From: VFMC01 sp040398525
GTDB taxonomy: Bacteria > Actinomycetota > Acidimicrobiia > Acidimicrobiales > Ilumatobacteraceae
Assembly (NCBI GenBank): GCA_040398525.1
Contig: JBBATY010000002.1
Coordinates: 62,001-126,000, forward strand
DNA length: 64,000 nt
Direction of reading: 5' to 3'
Made by a program: the position numbers and the translations under genes. The first letter of the stretch is position 1. Each line of letters begins with the position of its first letter. The notes beneath the pieces were generated by a model. That model saw only the letters and a program-made list of their open reading frames with translations. It was not told the DNA's origin and made no database searches. Shown in pieces: positions 8,600 through 15,929 of the stretch.

Positions 8600-8878
8600 A
8601 TGTCACACCCTGCTGCCATCGTGTGCGCCATGAGCAACACCACCCTGCGGATCTCCATCTCGTGCGATACCTGCGTCATGCGTGCCACCGCTGCCTGCGA
8701 CGACTGCCTTGTCACCCACCTGTGCGGTGCCGACGAGTCGGATCATGTTGCTGTCTCGCTCTCGTCGAATCCGCGGTCCAGTGAGGCCGTCGTGCTCGAT
8801 CTCGACGAGTTGCGGGCCATGCGGCTGCTGGCATCGGCCGGTCTGGTGCCTACGCTTCGACACCGTGAGGCGATCTGA
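8600..8878 (+). CDS. Small cysteine-rich protein of unknown function
   Basis: 92 residues from the ATG at 8600, or 82 from the in-frame ATG at 8630; only the first has GGGGA just upstream, but its spacing is short. The N-terminal half has four clustered cysteines, CDTC and CDDC spaced by nine residues, then another cysteine at THLCG, which looks like a metal site. The C-terminal half contains a helix DLDELRAMRLLASAGLVP. I do not recognise a named family. Its last 14 bases overlap the likely GTG start of queG, so the two are probably translated together. Confidence 0.6.
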   Translation: MSHPAAIVCAMSNTTLRISISCDTCVMRATAACDDCLVTHLCGADESDHVAVSLSSNPRSSEAVVLDLDELRAMRLLASAGLVPTLRHREAI

Positions 8879-10001
8879 GCCACTGCCGGATGCGCTCGGT
8901 GACGACTATGTCGGTGAGTTGACATCGATCGCAGCCGAGCACGGCATCACCCGTGTCGGTGTCGCGTCGGCCGATGTGCTCGTCCGTGCAAGGGACGAGA
9001 TCCTGCGCCGCCGCGACCTCGGCTTGCACGACGGCATGCAGTTCACGTACAAGAACCCGATTCGTTCCACCGATCCGGGCGCGGCAGTCCGCGGCGCCCG
9101 GGCAGTGCTGGTGGGAGCTCGGCCGTACCTCGCCGAGGACGAGCCTTCCGCCGCCGCCGATGGTGAGGCCGTACCCGCCCGAGTCGCTCGCTATGCCCAG
9201 GCCGACCACTACGGCCCGCTGCGCACCGGGTTGTGGGCGGTCGCTCATCGCCTCCGGCGCGACGGGTGGAAGGCGGTTGCATTCGCCGACGACAACTCGA
9301 TGGTCGATCGTGAGGTGGCGTACCGGGCCGGCCTCGGTTGGTTCGGAAAGAACGCGAACCTGCTCGTCGAGGGGGCAGGCAGCTGGTTCGTGCTCGGCAG
9401 CGTCGTCACCACCGCGCCGCTCCCGTTCGCTACCGCACCGGTCGCCGATGGTTGCGGTACCTGCCGCCGCTGCCTCGACTCCTGCCCGACCGAGGCAATC
9501 GTCGACGCGGGTGTGGTCGATGCCTCGCGCTGCCTCGCCTGGATCCTGCAGAAGCCCGGGATCATCGACCACCGGTGGCGCACGGTGATCGGCGATCGGA
9601 TCTATGGCTGCGACGACTGCCAGGAGGTCTGTCCGCCCACGGTCCGTCTCGGGGCCCGGCACCGGTTGGCACATGCGCAACTGGTGGGCCGTCGTGACGC
9701 TGTCGACGTGCTCGACCTGCTCGATGCCGACGACGAGGCGGTCCTGGCCCGCTGGGGGAGTTGGTACCTCCACGACCGCGATCCGCGCTGGGTGCGTCGA
9801 AATGCGCTCGTGGTGCTCGGGAACTCCGGGGTGATCCCGACTGCCAGGGTGACCGCCGTCCTGGCGCGCTACCTTGCCCTCGATGACCCGACCCTGCGTG
9901 CGCACGCTGTCTGGGCCGCCCGTCGGCTCGGCCTCGGGCACCTCGTGCCCACCACCGATCCACACCCCGATGTCGCTCTCGAACTGAACGCTCCGTTGTG
10001 A
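8865..10001 (+). CDS. queG: Epoxyqueuosine reductase
   Basis: Reduces epoxyqueuosine to queuosine in the wobble position of certain tRNAs, using cobalamin and two [4Fe-4S] clusters. The 378-residue protein has the N-terminal cobalamin-binding region including GLGWFGKNANLL near 161, two ferredoxin motifs, CGTCRRCLDSCP near residue 197 and CDDCQEVCP near 250, and a C-terminal HEAT-like repeat. I choose the GTG at 8865 because it gives the normal family length; the longer frame runs antiphase through the upstream small gene. It overlaps the next glycosyltransferase gene by GTGA. Confidence 0.92.
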   Translation: MRRSEPLPDALGDDYVGELTSIAAEHGITRVGVASADVLVRARDEILRRRDLGLHDGMQFTYKNPIRSTDPGAAVRGARAVLVGARPYLAEDEPSAAADGEAVPARVARYAQADHYGPLRTGLWAVAHRLRRDGWKAVAFADDNSMVDREVAYRAGLGWFGKNANLLVEGAGSWFVLGSVVTTAPLPFATAPVADGCGTCRRCLDSCPTEAIVDAGVVDASRCLAWILQKPGIIDHRWRTVIGDRIYGCDDCQEVCPPTVRLGARHRLAHAQLVGRRDAVDVLDLLDADDEAVLARWGSWYLHDRDPRWVRRNALVVLGNSGVIPTARVTAVLARYLALDDPTLRAHAVWAARRLGLGHLVPTTDPHPDVALELNAPL

Positions 10002-11119
10002 AGCATCTCCTCGTCACCAACGACTTCCCGCCCAAGATCGGAGGGATCCAGTCCCTGCTCTGGGAGTGGTGGCGACGCTTGCCGCCGGACTCGTTCGCCG
10101 TGCTGACCAGCCCCTACGAGGGTGCGGCGGAGTTCGATCGCGAGCAACCGTTCCATATCGAGCGGACCCGCGAACCGGTGCTGCTGCCGCACCCGTGGAT
10201 GGTGCGCCGCATCGACGAGATGGCCAGTCGGGTCGGTGCCGATCTGGTCGTGCTCGATCCCGCCCTCCCGCTCGGCCTGGTCGGCCCTTCGTTGCGTCTA
10301 CCGTACGACGTCGTCCTCCACGGCGCCGAGGTCACGGTCCCAGGTCGGCTGCCGATCTCCAAGCAGACGCTCGGGCACGTGCTCCGGCGAGCGCGCCATG
10401 TCATCGCCGCCGGCGGTTACCCCGCGGCCGAGGCCGAGCACGCAGCCGGCCGACCGTTACCGATCACCATTGTCCCTCCGGGTGTCGACGTCGAGCGCTT
10501 CCGCCCACTCGACGCTGGCGAGTGCGATGCTGCCCGCGACCACTTCGGGTTCCCGCGCCATGCGTCGGTGATCGTCGGCGTCAGCCGGCTGGTCCCGCGC
10601 AAAGGCTTCGACGTCCTCATCCAGGCAGCAGCCCGGCTCCGGGCGACTCACCCCGAGCTGTTGGTCGCCATCGCGGGCGGCGGGCGCGACGACCAGCGCC
10701 TCCGGCGGCTCGCGGCCGACCTCCATGCGCCCGTGAGGTTCCTCGGCCGGGTGTCGAACGACGACCTGCCGCGTCTGTACGGCTGCGCCGACGTGTCGGC
10801 CATGCTCTGCCGGACACGTTGGGGTGGCCTCGAGCAGGAGGGCTTCGGCATCGTTTTCGTCGAAGCTGCTGCATGCGGTGTTCCGCAGATCGCGGGTGCG
10901 AGTGGTGGGGCTGCCGAGGCGGTCGCCCACGGCGAGACCGGCCTCGTGGTCGACCGGCCGTCCGACGTCGATGCGGTGGCGCAGGCCTGTGCCGTGTTGC
11001 TCGACGACCCGGACCGGCGCCGGGCGATGGGCATCGCCGCGAGAGCGCGAGCCGTCGACGAGTTCTCCTACGACGTGCTGGCCGAGCGGTTGGGTCGCGC
11101 TCTCGGTGCGCTGACATGA
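9998..11119 (+). CDS. Glycosyltransferase family 4, PimB-like mannosyltransferase
   Basis: 373-residue GT-B enzyme of family GT4. LLVTNDFPPKIGGIQSLL opens the protein, PPGVDVERFRP lies near residue 160, SRLVPRKGFDVL near 194 and the E-X7-E site EGFGIVFVE near 281. The pattern closely matches mycobacterial PimB', the GDP-mannose-dependent phosphatidylinositol mannosyltransferase, and that is my preferred role; the acceptor cannot be proved from sequence. GTG start overlapping the queG stop. The window also encodes a polyprenol-phosphate mannose synthase, which supports a mannosyl-lipid pathway. Confidence 0.82.
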   Translation: MKHLLVTNDFPPKIGGIQSLLWEWWRRLPPDSFAVLTSPYEGAAEFDREQPFHIERTREPVLLPHPWMVRRIDEMASRVGADLVVLDPALPLGLVGPSLRLPYDVVLHGAEVTVPGRLPISKQTLGHVLRRARHVIAAGGYPAAEAEHAAGRPLPITIVPPGVDVERFRPLDAGECDAARDHFGFPRHASVIVGVSRLVPRKGFDVLIQAAARLRATHPELLVAIAGGGRDDQRLRRLAADLHAPVRFLGRVSNDDLPRLYGCADVSAMLCRTRWGGLEQEGFGIVFVEAAACGVPQIAGASGGAAEAVAHGETGLVVDRPSDVDAVAQACAVLLDDPDRRRAMGIAARARAVDEFSYDVLAERLGRALGALT

Positions 11120-11129
11120 TGAGGCCACG

Positions 11130-11624
11130 ATGAACGACGCATCGCCTGCGGGAACAGCGACGGTTCGTGCCGATCTGGTGGGCACCGGGGTGTTCGTCGT
11201 GATCGCTGCCCTTGCGCTCATCTGGCGCGACGAACGTCCTGCCCAGGTCGCCATGGCGGTCGTCTCGATGGTGCTGTTCGCTGTCGGCGCGTTCACCGGG
11301 TTGGCGGCCTACGTCCGCGCGCTCGAGCGGTCGCGCATCGACGAGATCGGGGTGGCCAACCTGTTTCTCCTGACGGGCACCACCGCTCCAGGGTCGGTGA
11401 AGACGACGATGAGCGCAGCGCTCGCCGTGCAGGTGGTCGTAGGCCTGGCCGGAGCGATCGTGGGCGCTGTCGGGCTCAGCGGCAACGAGGTCAACACCCT
11501 CGCCTTTGGCATCCTTGTCCCGATGTTCGGGATCGGGCTCAACGGGCTCTGGGCGGTGCGCTGTGGGCGTTTCTCGCCGCGCCTCGACAAGCCCGTCCAA
11601 CCTTCGCGGCGTCGAATCGACTAG
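11130..11624 (+). CDS. Small integral membrane protein
   Basis: 164 residues with four predicted transmembrane helices, at about 15-33, 39-61, 93-116 and 122-142, and a basic C-terminal tail (QPSRRRID). The loop between helices 2 and 3 is charged. No catalytic motif is visible and I do not recognise a characterised family. It follows the glycosyltransferase gene by 10 bases and precedes an SRPBCC protein gene by 11 bases, so it belongs to the same transcription unit. Confidence 0.75.
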   Translation: MNDASPAGTATVRADLVGTGVFVVIAALALIWRDERPAQVAMAVVSMVLFAVGAFTGLAAYVRALERSRIDEIGVANLFLLTGTTAPGSVKTTMSAALAVQVVVGLAGAIVGAVGLSGNEVNTLAFGILVPMFGIGLNGLWAVRCGRFSPRLDKPVQPSRRRID

Positions 11625-11635
11625 AAAGATCAGCC

Positions 11636-12070
11636 ATGGCAGAGCAGGCTTCGCAGACCACGACCATCGCCGCCTCGCCGGAAGCGGTATGGGCCATCGC
11701 CACCGACCTCGAGCGCTATCCGGAGTGGGCCCGTGACGTGAAGGATGTGGTCGTTCGCGAACGCGACGACCAGGGTCGGCCGCACGAGGTCGAGTTCCGG
11801 GCCTCTGCGCTCGGCCGCAGCACGCACTACACCCTCGCCTACGACTACACCGAGGCACCAACGGTGCTGCGCTGGGAGATGGTTCGTGGCGACATCATGA
11901 GCCGGATCGACGGTGCCTACCATTTCACGCCGATGAGCGATGGCGGCACCGAGGTGCGTTACGACCTCAGCATCGAGTTGGTCGTTCCGCTGCCGGGGTT
12001 TGTCAAGCGCCGCGCCGAGGTGCGCATTCTCAACACGGTCCGCGAGCTGAAAGCGCGCGCCGAGTCCTGA
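11636..12070 (+). CDS. SRPBCC (START/polyketide cyclase-like) protein
   Basis: 144-residue single-domain SRPBCC fold protein. The family pattern is clear: TTTIAASPEAVWAIATDLERYPEW at the N terminus, a central beta region, and the C-terminal helix with RAEVRILNTVRELKARAE. Such proteins bind hydrophobic ligands in a deep pocket; no catalytic residue identifies a reaction. It ends two bases before the convergent ppa stop, so the two mRNAs meet tail to tail with no room for a separate terminator. Confidence 0.85.
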   Translation: MAEQASQTTTIAASPEAVWAIATDLERYPEWARDVKDVVVRERDDQGRPHEVEFRASALGRSTHYTLAYDYTEAPTVLRWEMVRGDIMSRIDGAYHFTPMSDGGTEVRYDLSIELVVPLPGFVKRRAEVRILNTVRELKARAES

Positions 12071-12072
12071 CC

Positions 12073-12576
12073 TCAGTGCGCGGTGTAGTTGGCCCGCGCC
12101 TCGTCGATCTCCCGCCACGCAGCCTCACGGCCGGCCAGGCCTGCGGTGGATGAGGCCTTACCGGGCTCGAGCGCCTTGTACACCTCGAAGAAGTGTTGGA
12201 TCTCCTCGACCAGTTGCGGCGTCAGGTCGGAGAGGTCCCACACGTCGGCCCATCGAGGCTCGCGCGGGGGGACACAGATCACCTTCGCGTCCTCGCCTGC
12301 TTCGTCGCGCATGTAGAGCACCCCGACGGGACGAGCCTGCACCCAGACGCCCGGGTAGACGGGGTCCTCGAGTAGGACCAGCGCGTCGAGCGGATCGCCG
12401 TCGCCGCCGAGCGTGTCCGGAATGAACCCGTAGTCGGCCGGATAGGTGGTGGCGGTGAACAGGCGACGGTCGAGGAACACACGGCCGGTCTCGTGGTCGA
12501 TCTCGTACTTGTTCCTGCTCCCACGCGGGATCTCGATGACAACGTGGATGCAACCTTCTGGCAAGCGGTCAGACAT
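12073..12576 (-). CDS. ppa: Inorganic pyrophosphatase
   Basis: Hydrolyses pyrophosphate to two phosphates, driving biosynthetic reactions. 167 residues, the usual length for bacterial family I soluble pyrophosphatase. The active-site segment DYGFIPDTLGGDGDPLDALV lies near residue 48, with Mg-binding Asp in DGDPLD and further acidic residues in EAGEDAKVI near 93. I start at the ATG at 12576; the longer frame adds only seven residues. A GATCAT hexamer ends six bases upstream and no Shine-Dalgarno is seen. It diverges from an ACT-domain gene across an 89-base region that holds a palindrome. Confidence 0.96.
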   Translation of the reverse strand: MSDRLPEGCIHVVIEIPRGSRNKYEIDHETGRVFLDRRLFTATTYPADYGFIPDTLGGDGDPLDALVLLEDPVYPGVWVQARPVGVLYMRDEAGEDAKVICVPPREPRWADVWDLSDLTPQLVEEIQHFFEVYKALEPGKASSTAGLAGREAAWREIDEARANYTAH

Positions 12577-12582
12577 AGCCCC

Positions 12583-12588
12583 ATGATC
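12583..12588 (-). promoter_or_regulatory. Possible -10 of ppa
   Basis: GATCAT on the minus strand, six bases from the ppa ATG. It keeps A2 and T6 of TANNNT but lacks T1, so support is weaker than at other sites. Confidence 0.3.
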
Positions 12589-12609
12589 GCACCTCACTGC
12601 GGTGGTTCA

Positions 12610-12630
12610 CACAGCCGTCACACGGCTGTG
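12610..12630. promoter_or_regulatory. Palindromic operator candidate between ppa and the ACT gene
   Basis: CACAGCCGT (12610-12618), three-base spacer, ACGGCTGTG (12622-12630): a perfect 9-bp inverted repeat. It lies just upstream of the expected -35 of the rightward gene and over the expected -35 of ppa, a good position for a regulator acting on both. The cognate factor is unknown. Confidence 0.5.
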
Positions 12631-12653
12631 ACTCGGACGGATGGGTCGGTCGA

Positions 12654-12659
12654 TACGGT
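12654..12659 (+). promoter_or_regulatory. Putative -10 of the ACT-domain gene (leaderless)
   Basis: TACGGT six bases upstream of the ATG at 12666, no Shine-Dalgarno. Confidence 0.45.
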
Positions 12660-12665
12660 TCGAGC

Positions 12666-13340
12666 ATGGAATCGGCCCCGAACGAGGCGTCAGGGCAGAC
12701 AGTTGTGTGCATGGTGCGCCTCTGGCTGCCCGACCGGCCGGGAATGCTCGGTCAGTTGGCCACGCAGATCGGTGCTGTCGGAGGTGACGTGGTCGGCATC
12801 GACATCCTCGAGCGTGGTGGTGGTCGTGCCGTCGACGAGCTCACTGTCGTGCTGCCCGCGGCAGGGTTGGTCGATGCGCTCGTGCTCGAGCTCGGACTGC
12901 TGAGCGGCGTGGCCGTCGAGGACGTCCGGGTCGTGCCTCGACAGCCGCCTGACGCGGGGACGCTTGCACTCGGTGTGGCAGCCCGGTTGGCGGAAGTTGT
13001 GCCCGAGCAACGTCACGAGCTGCTGTGCGCCGAGCTGCACCAAGCGTTCGCGGCGGACTGGGTCGTGCTGATCTCCGACGCCGCGCCCGAACCGGTGCAG
13101 GTCCTCGGGCCTTCGCCGGACCCCATCTGGCTCGCCGCCTTCGTGGCAGGCAGCCGCCATCTGGGGCCTGAGGCCCATGCGGCGAGCGCTCCGAGCGACC
13201 TCGCCTGGGCGTCGGTCGGTTGCTCGATGACCGTGGTGATCGGCAGACGCGGCACGCCGTTCCATTCGCGTGAGCGCACGCAGCTGCTCCTGCTGGGCCG
13301 GATCGTTGCGGCCCTCAGCGTCCCCTCACCCGTCGGCTGA
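12666..13340 (+). CDS. ACT-domain protein
   Basis: 224 residues. The N-terminal 75 residues are an ACT ligand-binding domain, recognisable by VRLWLPDRPGMLGQLATQIG near residue 19 and the following VVGIDILER strand. The remaining part, about residues 95-224, has no family I recognise; it is Ala/Val/Leu-rich and may be a second, GAF-like sensory domain. No catalytic domain is attached, so an amino-acid-sensing regulatory role is the plausible guess. It diverges from ppa, and its last 15 bases overlap the end of convergent glpK. Confidence 0.75.
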   Translation: MESAPNEASGQTVVCMVRLWLPDRPGMLGQLATQIGAVGGDVVGIDILERGGGRAVDELTVVLPAAGLVDALVLELGLLSGVAVEDVRVVPRQPPDAGTLALGVAARLAEVVPEQRHELLCAELHQAFAADWVVLISDAAPEPVQVLGPSPDPIWLAAFVAGSRHLGPEAHAASAPSDLAWASVGCSMTVVIGRRGTPFHSRERTQLLLLGRIVAALSVPSPVG

Positions 13341-14858
13341 CTGGCCGGGCCCGGGCTGCTCGTGCTCGATCCAGTCGCGTGAACGCTCCACAGCCCGCCG
13401 CCACTGGTCGTGCAGCAGGTCGGCGATCAGCGTGGCGTCGCCGCCGATCGGGCTGAACTCGGCATCGAGTGCCCAACGCTGCGAGATCGCCTCGAGTGAC
13501 GGCCACACGCCCTCGGCGAGGCCGGCGAGGAATGCGGCGCCGAGCGCCGTCGTCTCCTGGTCGACAGGGCGACGCACCGTGACGCCGAGTTGCTCGGCCT
13601 GGAACTCGAGGAGCAGGTTCATGACCGACGCACCGCCGTCGACGCGCAGCTCACGCAGCTGCGTGCCAGCAGCCTGCGTCATTGCGGTCACGGCATCTCG
13701 GGTCTGGTAGGCCATCGCTTCGAGGGTGGCGCGCGCGATGTGGGCTCGCGTGGTGCCGCGAGTGATGCCGATGATGGTGCCGCGGGCGTAGGGGTCCCAC
13801 CACGGGCAACCGAGACCCGTGAACGCCGGAACGAGATAGACGCCTCCGTTGTCGAGCACGCTGGCGGCGAGTGGGCCGATCTCATCGGCCGTCCGGATCA
13901 ACCCCAAGCCGTCGCGGAGCCACTGGATTGCGGCCCCGGTGACGAAGATCGCTCCTTCGAGGGCATAGGCAACCGTGCCGTCTGCCAGCGTCCACGCAAC
14001 AGTTGTGAGCATGCCATCCGTCGGTGGCGGACAGCTCGCCCCCACGTTCATCAGCACGAAGCTCCCCGTGCCGTAGGTGTTCTTGGCCATTCCCGGCTCG
14101 AAGCAGGCCTGCCCGAACAGCGCCGCCTGCTGATCGCCTGCGACACCGGAGATCGGGATGCCGTCCGGGACGCCCTCGATACCGGAGGTCGTGCCGAACC
14201 GTCCGCTCGAGGGTCGGACCTCGCCGAGGGCCGACAACGGCACGCCGAACAGTTCGCACAGCTGTGGCGACCAGGTCCGCTCGACGATGTCGTACAGCAT
14301 GGTCCGGCTCGCATTCGACGGATCGGTCGCGAGGACTGCTCCACCGGTGAGCTTCCACAACAGCCAGGTGTCGATGGTGCCGATCGCCAGGTCGTCGTCG
14401 ACAGGAATGTCGCGGTTCGCGAGGAGCCACTCGATCTTCGATGCCGAGAAGTAGGGATCGAGGACCAGGCCCGTTCGCTCGCGGACGAGCGGCAGCGCCC
14501 CTGCCGCCGCGAGCTCGTCGCAGCGGGCCGCGGTGCGGCGGTCCTGCCAGACGATGGCGGTACCGTACGGACGGCCCGTCCGGCGGCTCCATGCGACGAC
14601 GGTCTCGCGCTGGTTGGTGATGCCGATCGCCGCGATCGATGCGCCACGGGCCGTGACGGCGCCGACGACGTCGCGCAGCGTGGCGGCCATCTGCTCCCAG
14701 ATCTGGTCGGCGTCGTGCTCGACCCAACCGGGTTGCGGATAGTGCTGGGTGAACTCACGGTAGGAGGCGGTCGTGGTGTCGTCGGTGAAGACGGCCCGAC
14801 TCCGGACCCCGGTGGTGCCGGCATCGAGGGCGATGACACAGGTGTTGGGGGCGCTCAT
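13326..14858 (-). CDS. glpK: Glycerol kinase
   Basis: Phosphorylates glycerol to glycerol-3-phosphate, feeding GlpD encoded 10 kb away. 510 residues, normal length. FGGY-kinase landmarks are DAGTTGVRSRAVF near residue 10, GITNQRETVVAW near 78, the phosphate-binding GVAGDQQAALFG near 250, and YLVPAFTGLGCPWWDPYARG near 330. I use the ATG at 14858, since the longer frame adds 126 residues that overlap a different gene. TACGCT ends eight bases upstream with no Shine-Dalgarno, so it has its own probably leaderless promoter. No facilitator or GlpR gene is adjacent. Confidence 0.95.
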   Translation of the reverse strand: MSAPNTCVIALDAGTTGVRSRAVFTDDTTTASYREFTQHYPQPGWVEHDADQIWEQMAATLRDVVGAVTARGASIAAIGITNQRETVVAWSRRTGRPYGTAIVWQDRRTAARCDELAAAGALPLVRERTGLVLDPYFSASKIEWLLANRDIPVDDDLAIGTIDTWLLWKLTGGAVLATDPSNASRTMLYDIVERTWSPQLCELFGVPLSALGEVRPSSGRFGTTSGIEGVPDGIPISGVAGDQQAALFGQACFEPGMAKNTYGTGSFVLMNVGASCPPPTDGMLTTVAWTLADGTVAYALEGAIFVTGAAIQWLRDGLGLIRTADEIGPLAASVLDNGGVYLVPAFTGLGCPWWDPYARGTIIGITRGTTRAHIARATLEAMAYQTRDAVTAMTQAAGTQLRELRVDGGASVMNLLLEFQAEQLGVTVRRPVDQETTALGAAFLAGLAEGVWPSLEAISQRWALDAEFSPIGGDATLIADLLHDQWRRAVERSRDWIEHEQPGPGQSADG

Positions 14859-14866
14859 CGTCGGCG

Positions 14867-14872
14867 AGCGTA
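14867..14872 (-). promoter_or_regulatory. Putative -10 of glpK (leaderless)
   Basis: TACGCT on the minus strand, eight bases upstream of the glpK ATG. Confidence 0.45.
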
Positions 14873-14902
14873 GTGTCCCCGGCCGGCTGGAGGTCGCTCG
14901 GC

Positions 14903-15241
14903 TCAGCGTCGGTTGTTGCCGGTCGTCTTCGACGAACCGCCGCCCGTCCGCTTCGTCGGTGCCGGTCTGGTGCGGGCGGAACTGGAGGCTCGGGAGCCCT
15001 GCGACGATGCCGTCGAGGTCGAGCGAGCGCTGCGCAACGTGGGCCGCTGGTATCCGAACTTGGCCAGGACGCCGCCGATCGCGAGGTAGATCGGCCCGGA
15101 CACGAGCAGGCCGGCGAAGAGCGACGGGTTCAACCGGTCGCGATAGATGATCAGCAGGATCACCGTCATGATCCCGACGTAGACGAGCCACTCCCGGACG
15201 AGTCGCTTCCAAGGAACAGGTCGGTTCGTGTCCCACGCCAT
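14903..15241 (-). CDS. Small membrane protein with basic tail
   Basis: 112 residues from the ATG at 15241. Two hydrophobic helices, at about 17-35 and 42-62, are preceded by the charged segment PWKRLVREW. The C-terminal 45 residues are Ser/Thr/Arg-rich and low in complexity (TSTASSQGSRASSSARTRP). No family recognised. It lies between the lpqB-like gene and glpK on the same strand, 58 bases after the former, and could be the last gene of the mtrA-mtrB operon or stand alone. Confidence 0.6.
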   Translation of the reverse strand: MAWDTNRPVPWKRLVREWLVYVGIMTVILLIIYRDRLNPSLFAGLLVSGPIYLAIGGVLAKFGYQRPTLRSARSTSTASSQGSRASSSARTRPAPTKRTGGGSSKTTGNNRR

Positions 15242-15299
15242 GAACCTGTTTCCTACCACGTGCCGACTGATCGGCGCCCGTTGGCTCCGCACGTCTGGC

Positions 15300-15929
15300 C
15301 TATGGCATGGGCGATGGTGTCGCCGGGTACGGAGGCTGCGCGCTCTCGACGAGCCCGGGGAAGTCGTATGCGGTGAGGGCCCCGGTCACGAGCTCACCGC
15401 TCGGGACCGGCCATTGGGTCGGCTGGCCCTCGACGGTGACCAGCACCGCGGAGATGCCCCTGACTGCGGTCAGGCTGTGCACGATCTGGGCGAGGGCGAG
15501 GGGGAGGTCATCGCCCTCGACGTCGAGGATCTGGGCTGACAGATCGAGGGCGAGCACGCCACCGGCGCGGAGTGCGACGTCGTTGGCCCTCAGGGCCGGC
15601 GGCAGCAGGCTGCGGAAGCCGACGTCGAACTCCTCGTCGCTCGGCCCGGCGAGGAGCGCCTCGATGATGACACTCGGTGCATCGCCGGTGTCGCGAGGCA
15701 CGGCCTCCAGACGATCGGCCAGACCGGGCAGGTCGGGCGCGAGGAGGTAGATGCGTCCGGTCCCGATGGCTTCGACGGTGTTGGCTCCGGGCTCGACCGT
15801 CGCGCCCACGACATCGGGCTGCTCGAGATCGACCGGTGTGGTGTCGGTGTTGATGCCGCAGGCGCTGGCGAGTGCTCCGATGAGGGCCACGGACACGAGG
15901 TGGCGGAGGCGTTGCCGCGGCGAGGTCAC
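15300..15929 (-). CDS. Short LpqB-like lipoprotein, GerMN domain only
   Basis: 209-residue predicted lipoprotein. A basic N terminus and hydrophobic stretch end in the lipobox ALASAC, with Cys at about residue 24, so the mature protein would be anchored outside the membrane. The rest is one GerMN domain: pattern VIIEALLAGPSDEEF, then LRAGGVLALDLSAQ and IVHSLTAVRGI. It overlaps the mtrB-like gene by ATGA and follows it, which is the actinobacterial mtrA-mtrB-lpqB order. LpqB normally has about 580 residues with a beta-propeller after GerMN; that part is absent here. It probably modulates the sensor kinase, by analogy. Confidence 0.8.
   Translation of the reverse strand: MTSPRQRLRHLVSVALIGALASACGINTDTTPVDLEQPDVVGATVEPGANTVEAIGTGRIYLLAPDLPGLADRLEAVPRDTGDAPSVIIEALLAGPSDEEFDVGFRSLLPPALRANDVALRAGGVLALDLSAQILDVEGDDLPLALAQIVHSLTAVRGISAVLVTVEGQPTQWPVPSGELVTGALTAYDFPGLVESAQPPYPATPSPMP

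Noticed and set aside
13590..14873. 427-residue frame antisense to glpK
   Set aside because: glpK motifs are intact on the minus strand; the antisense product is low complexity.
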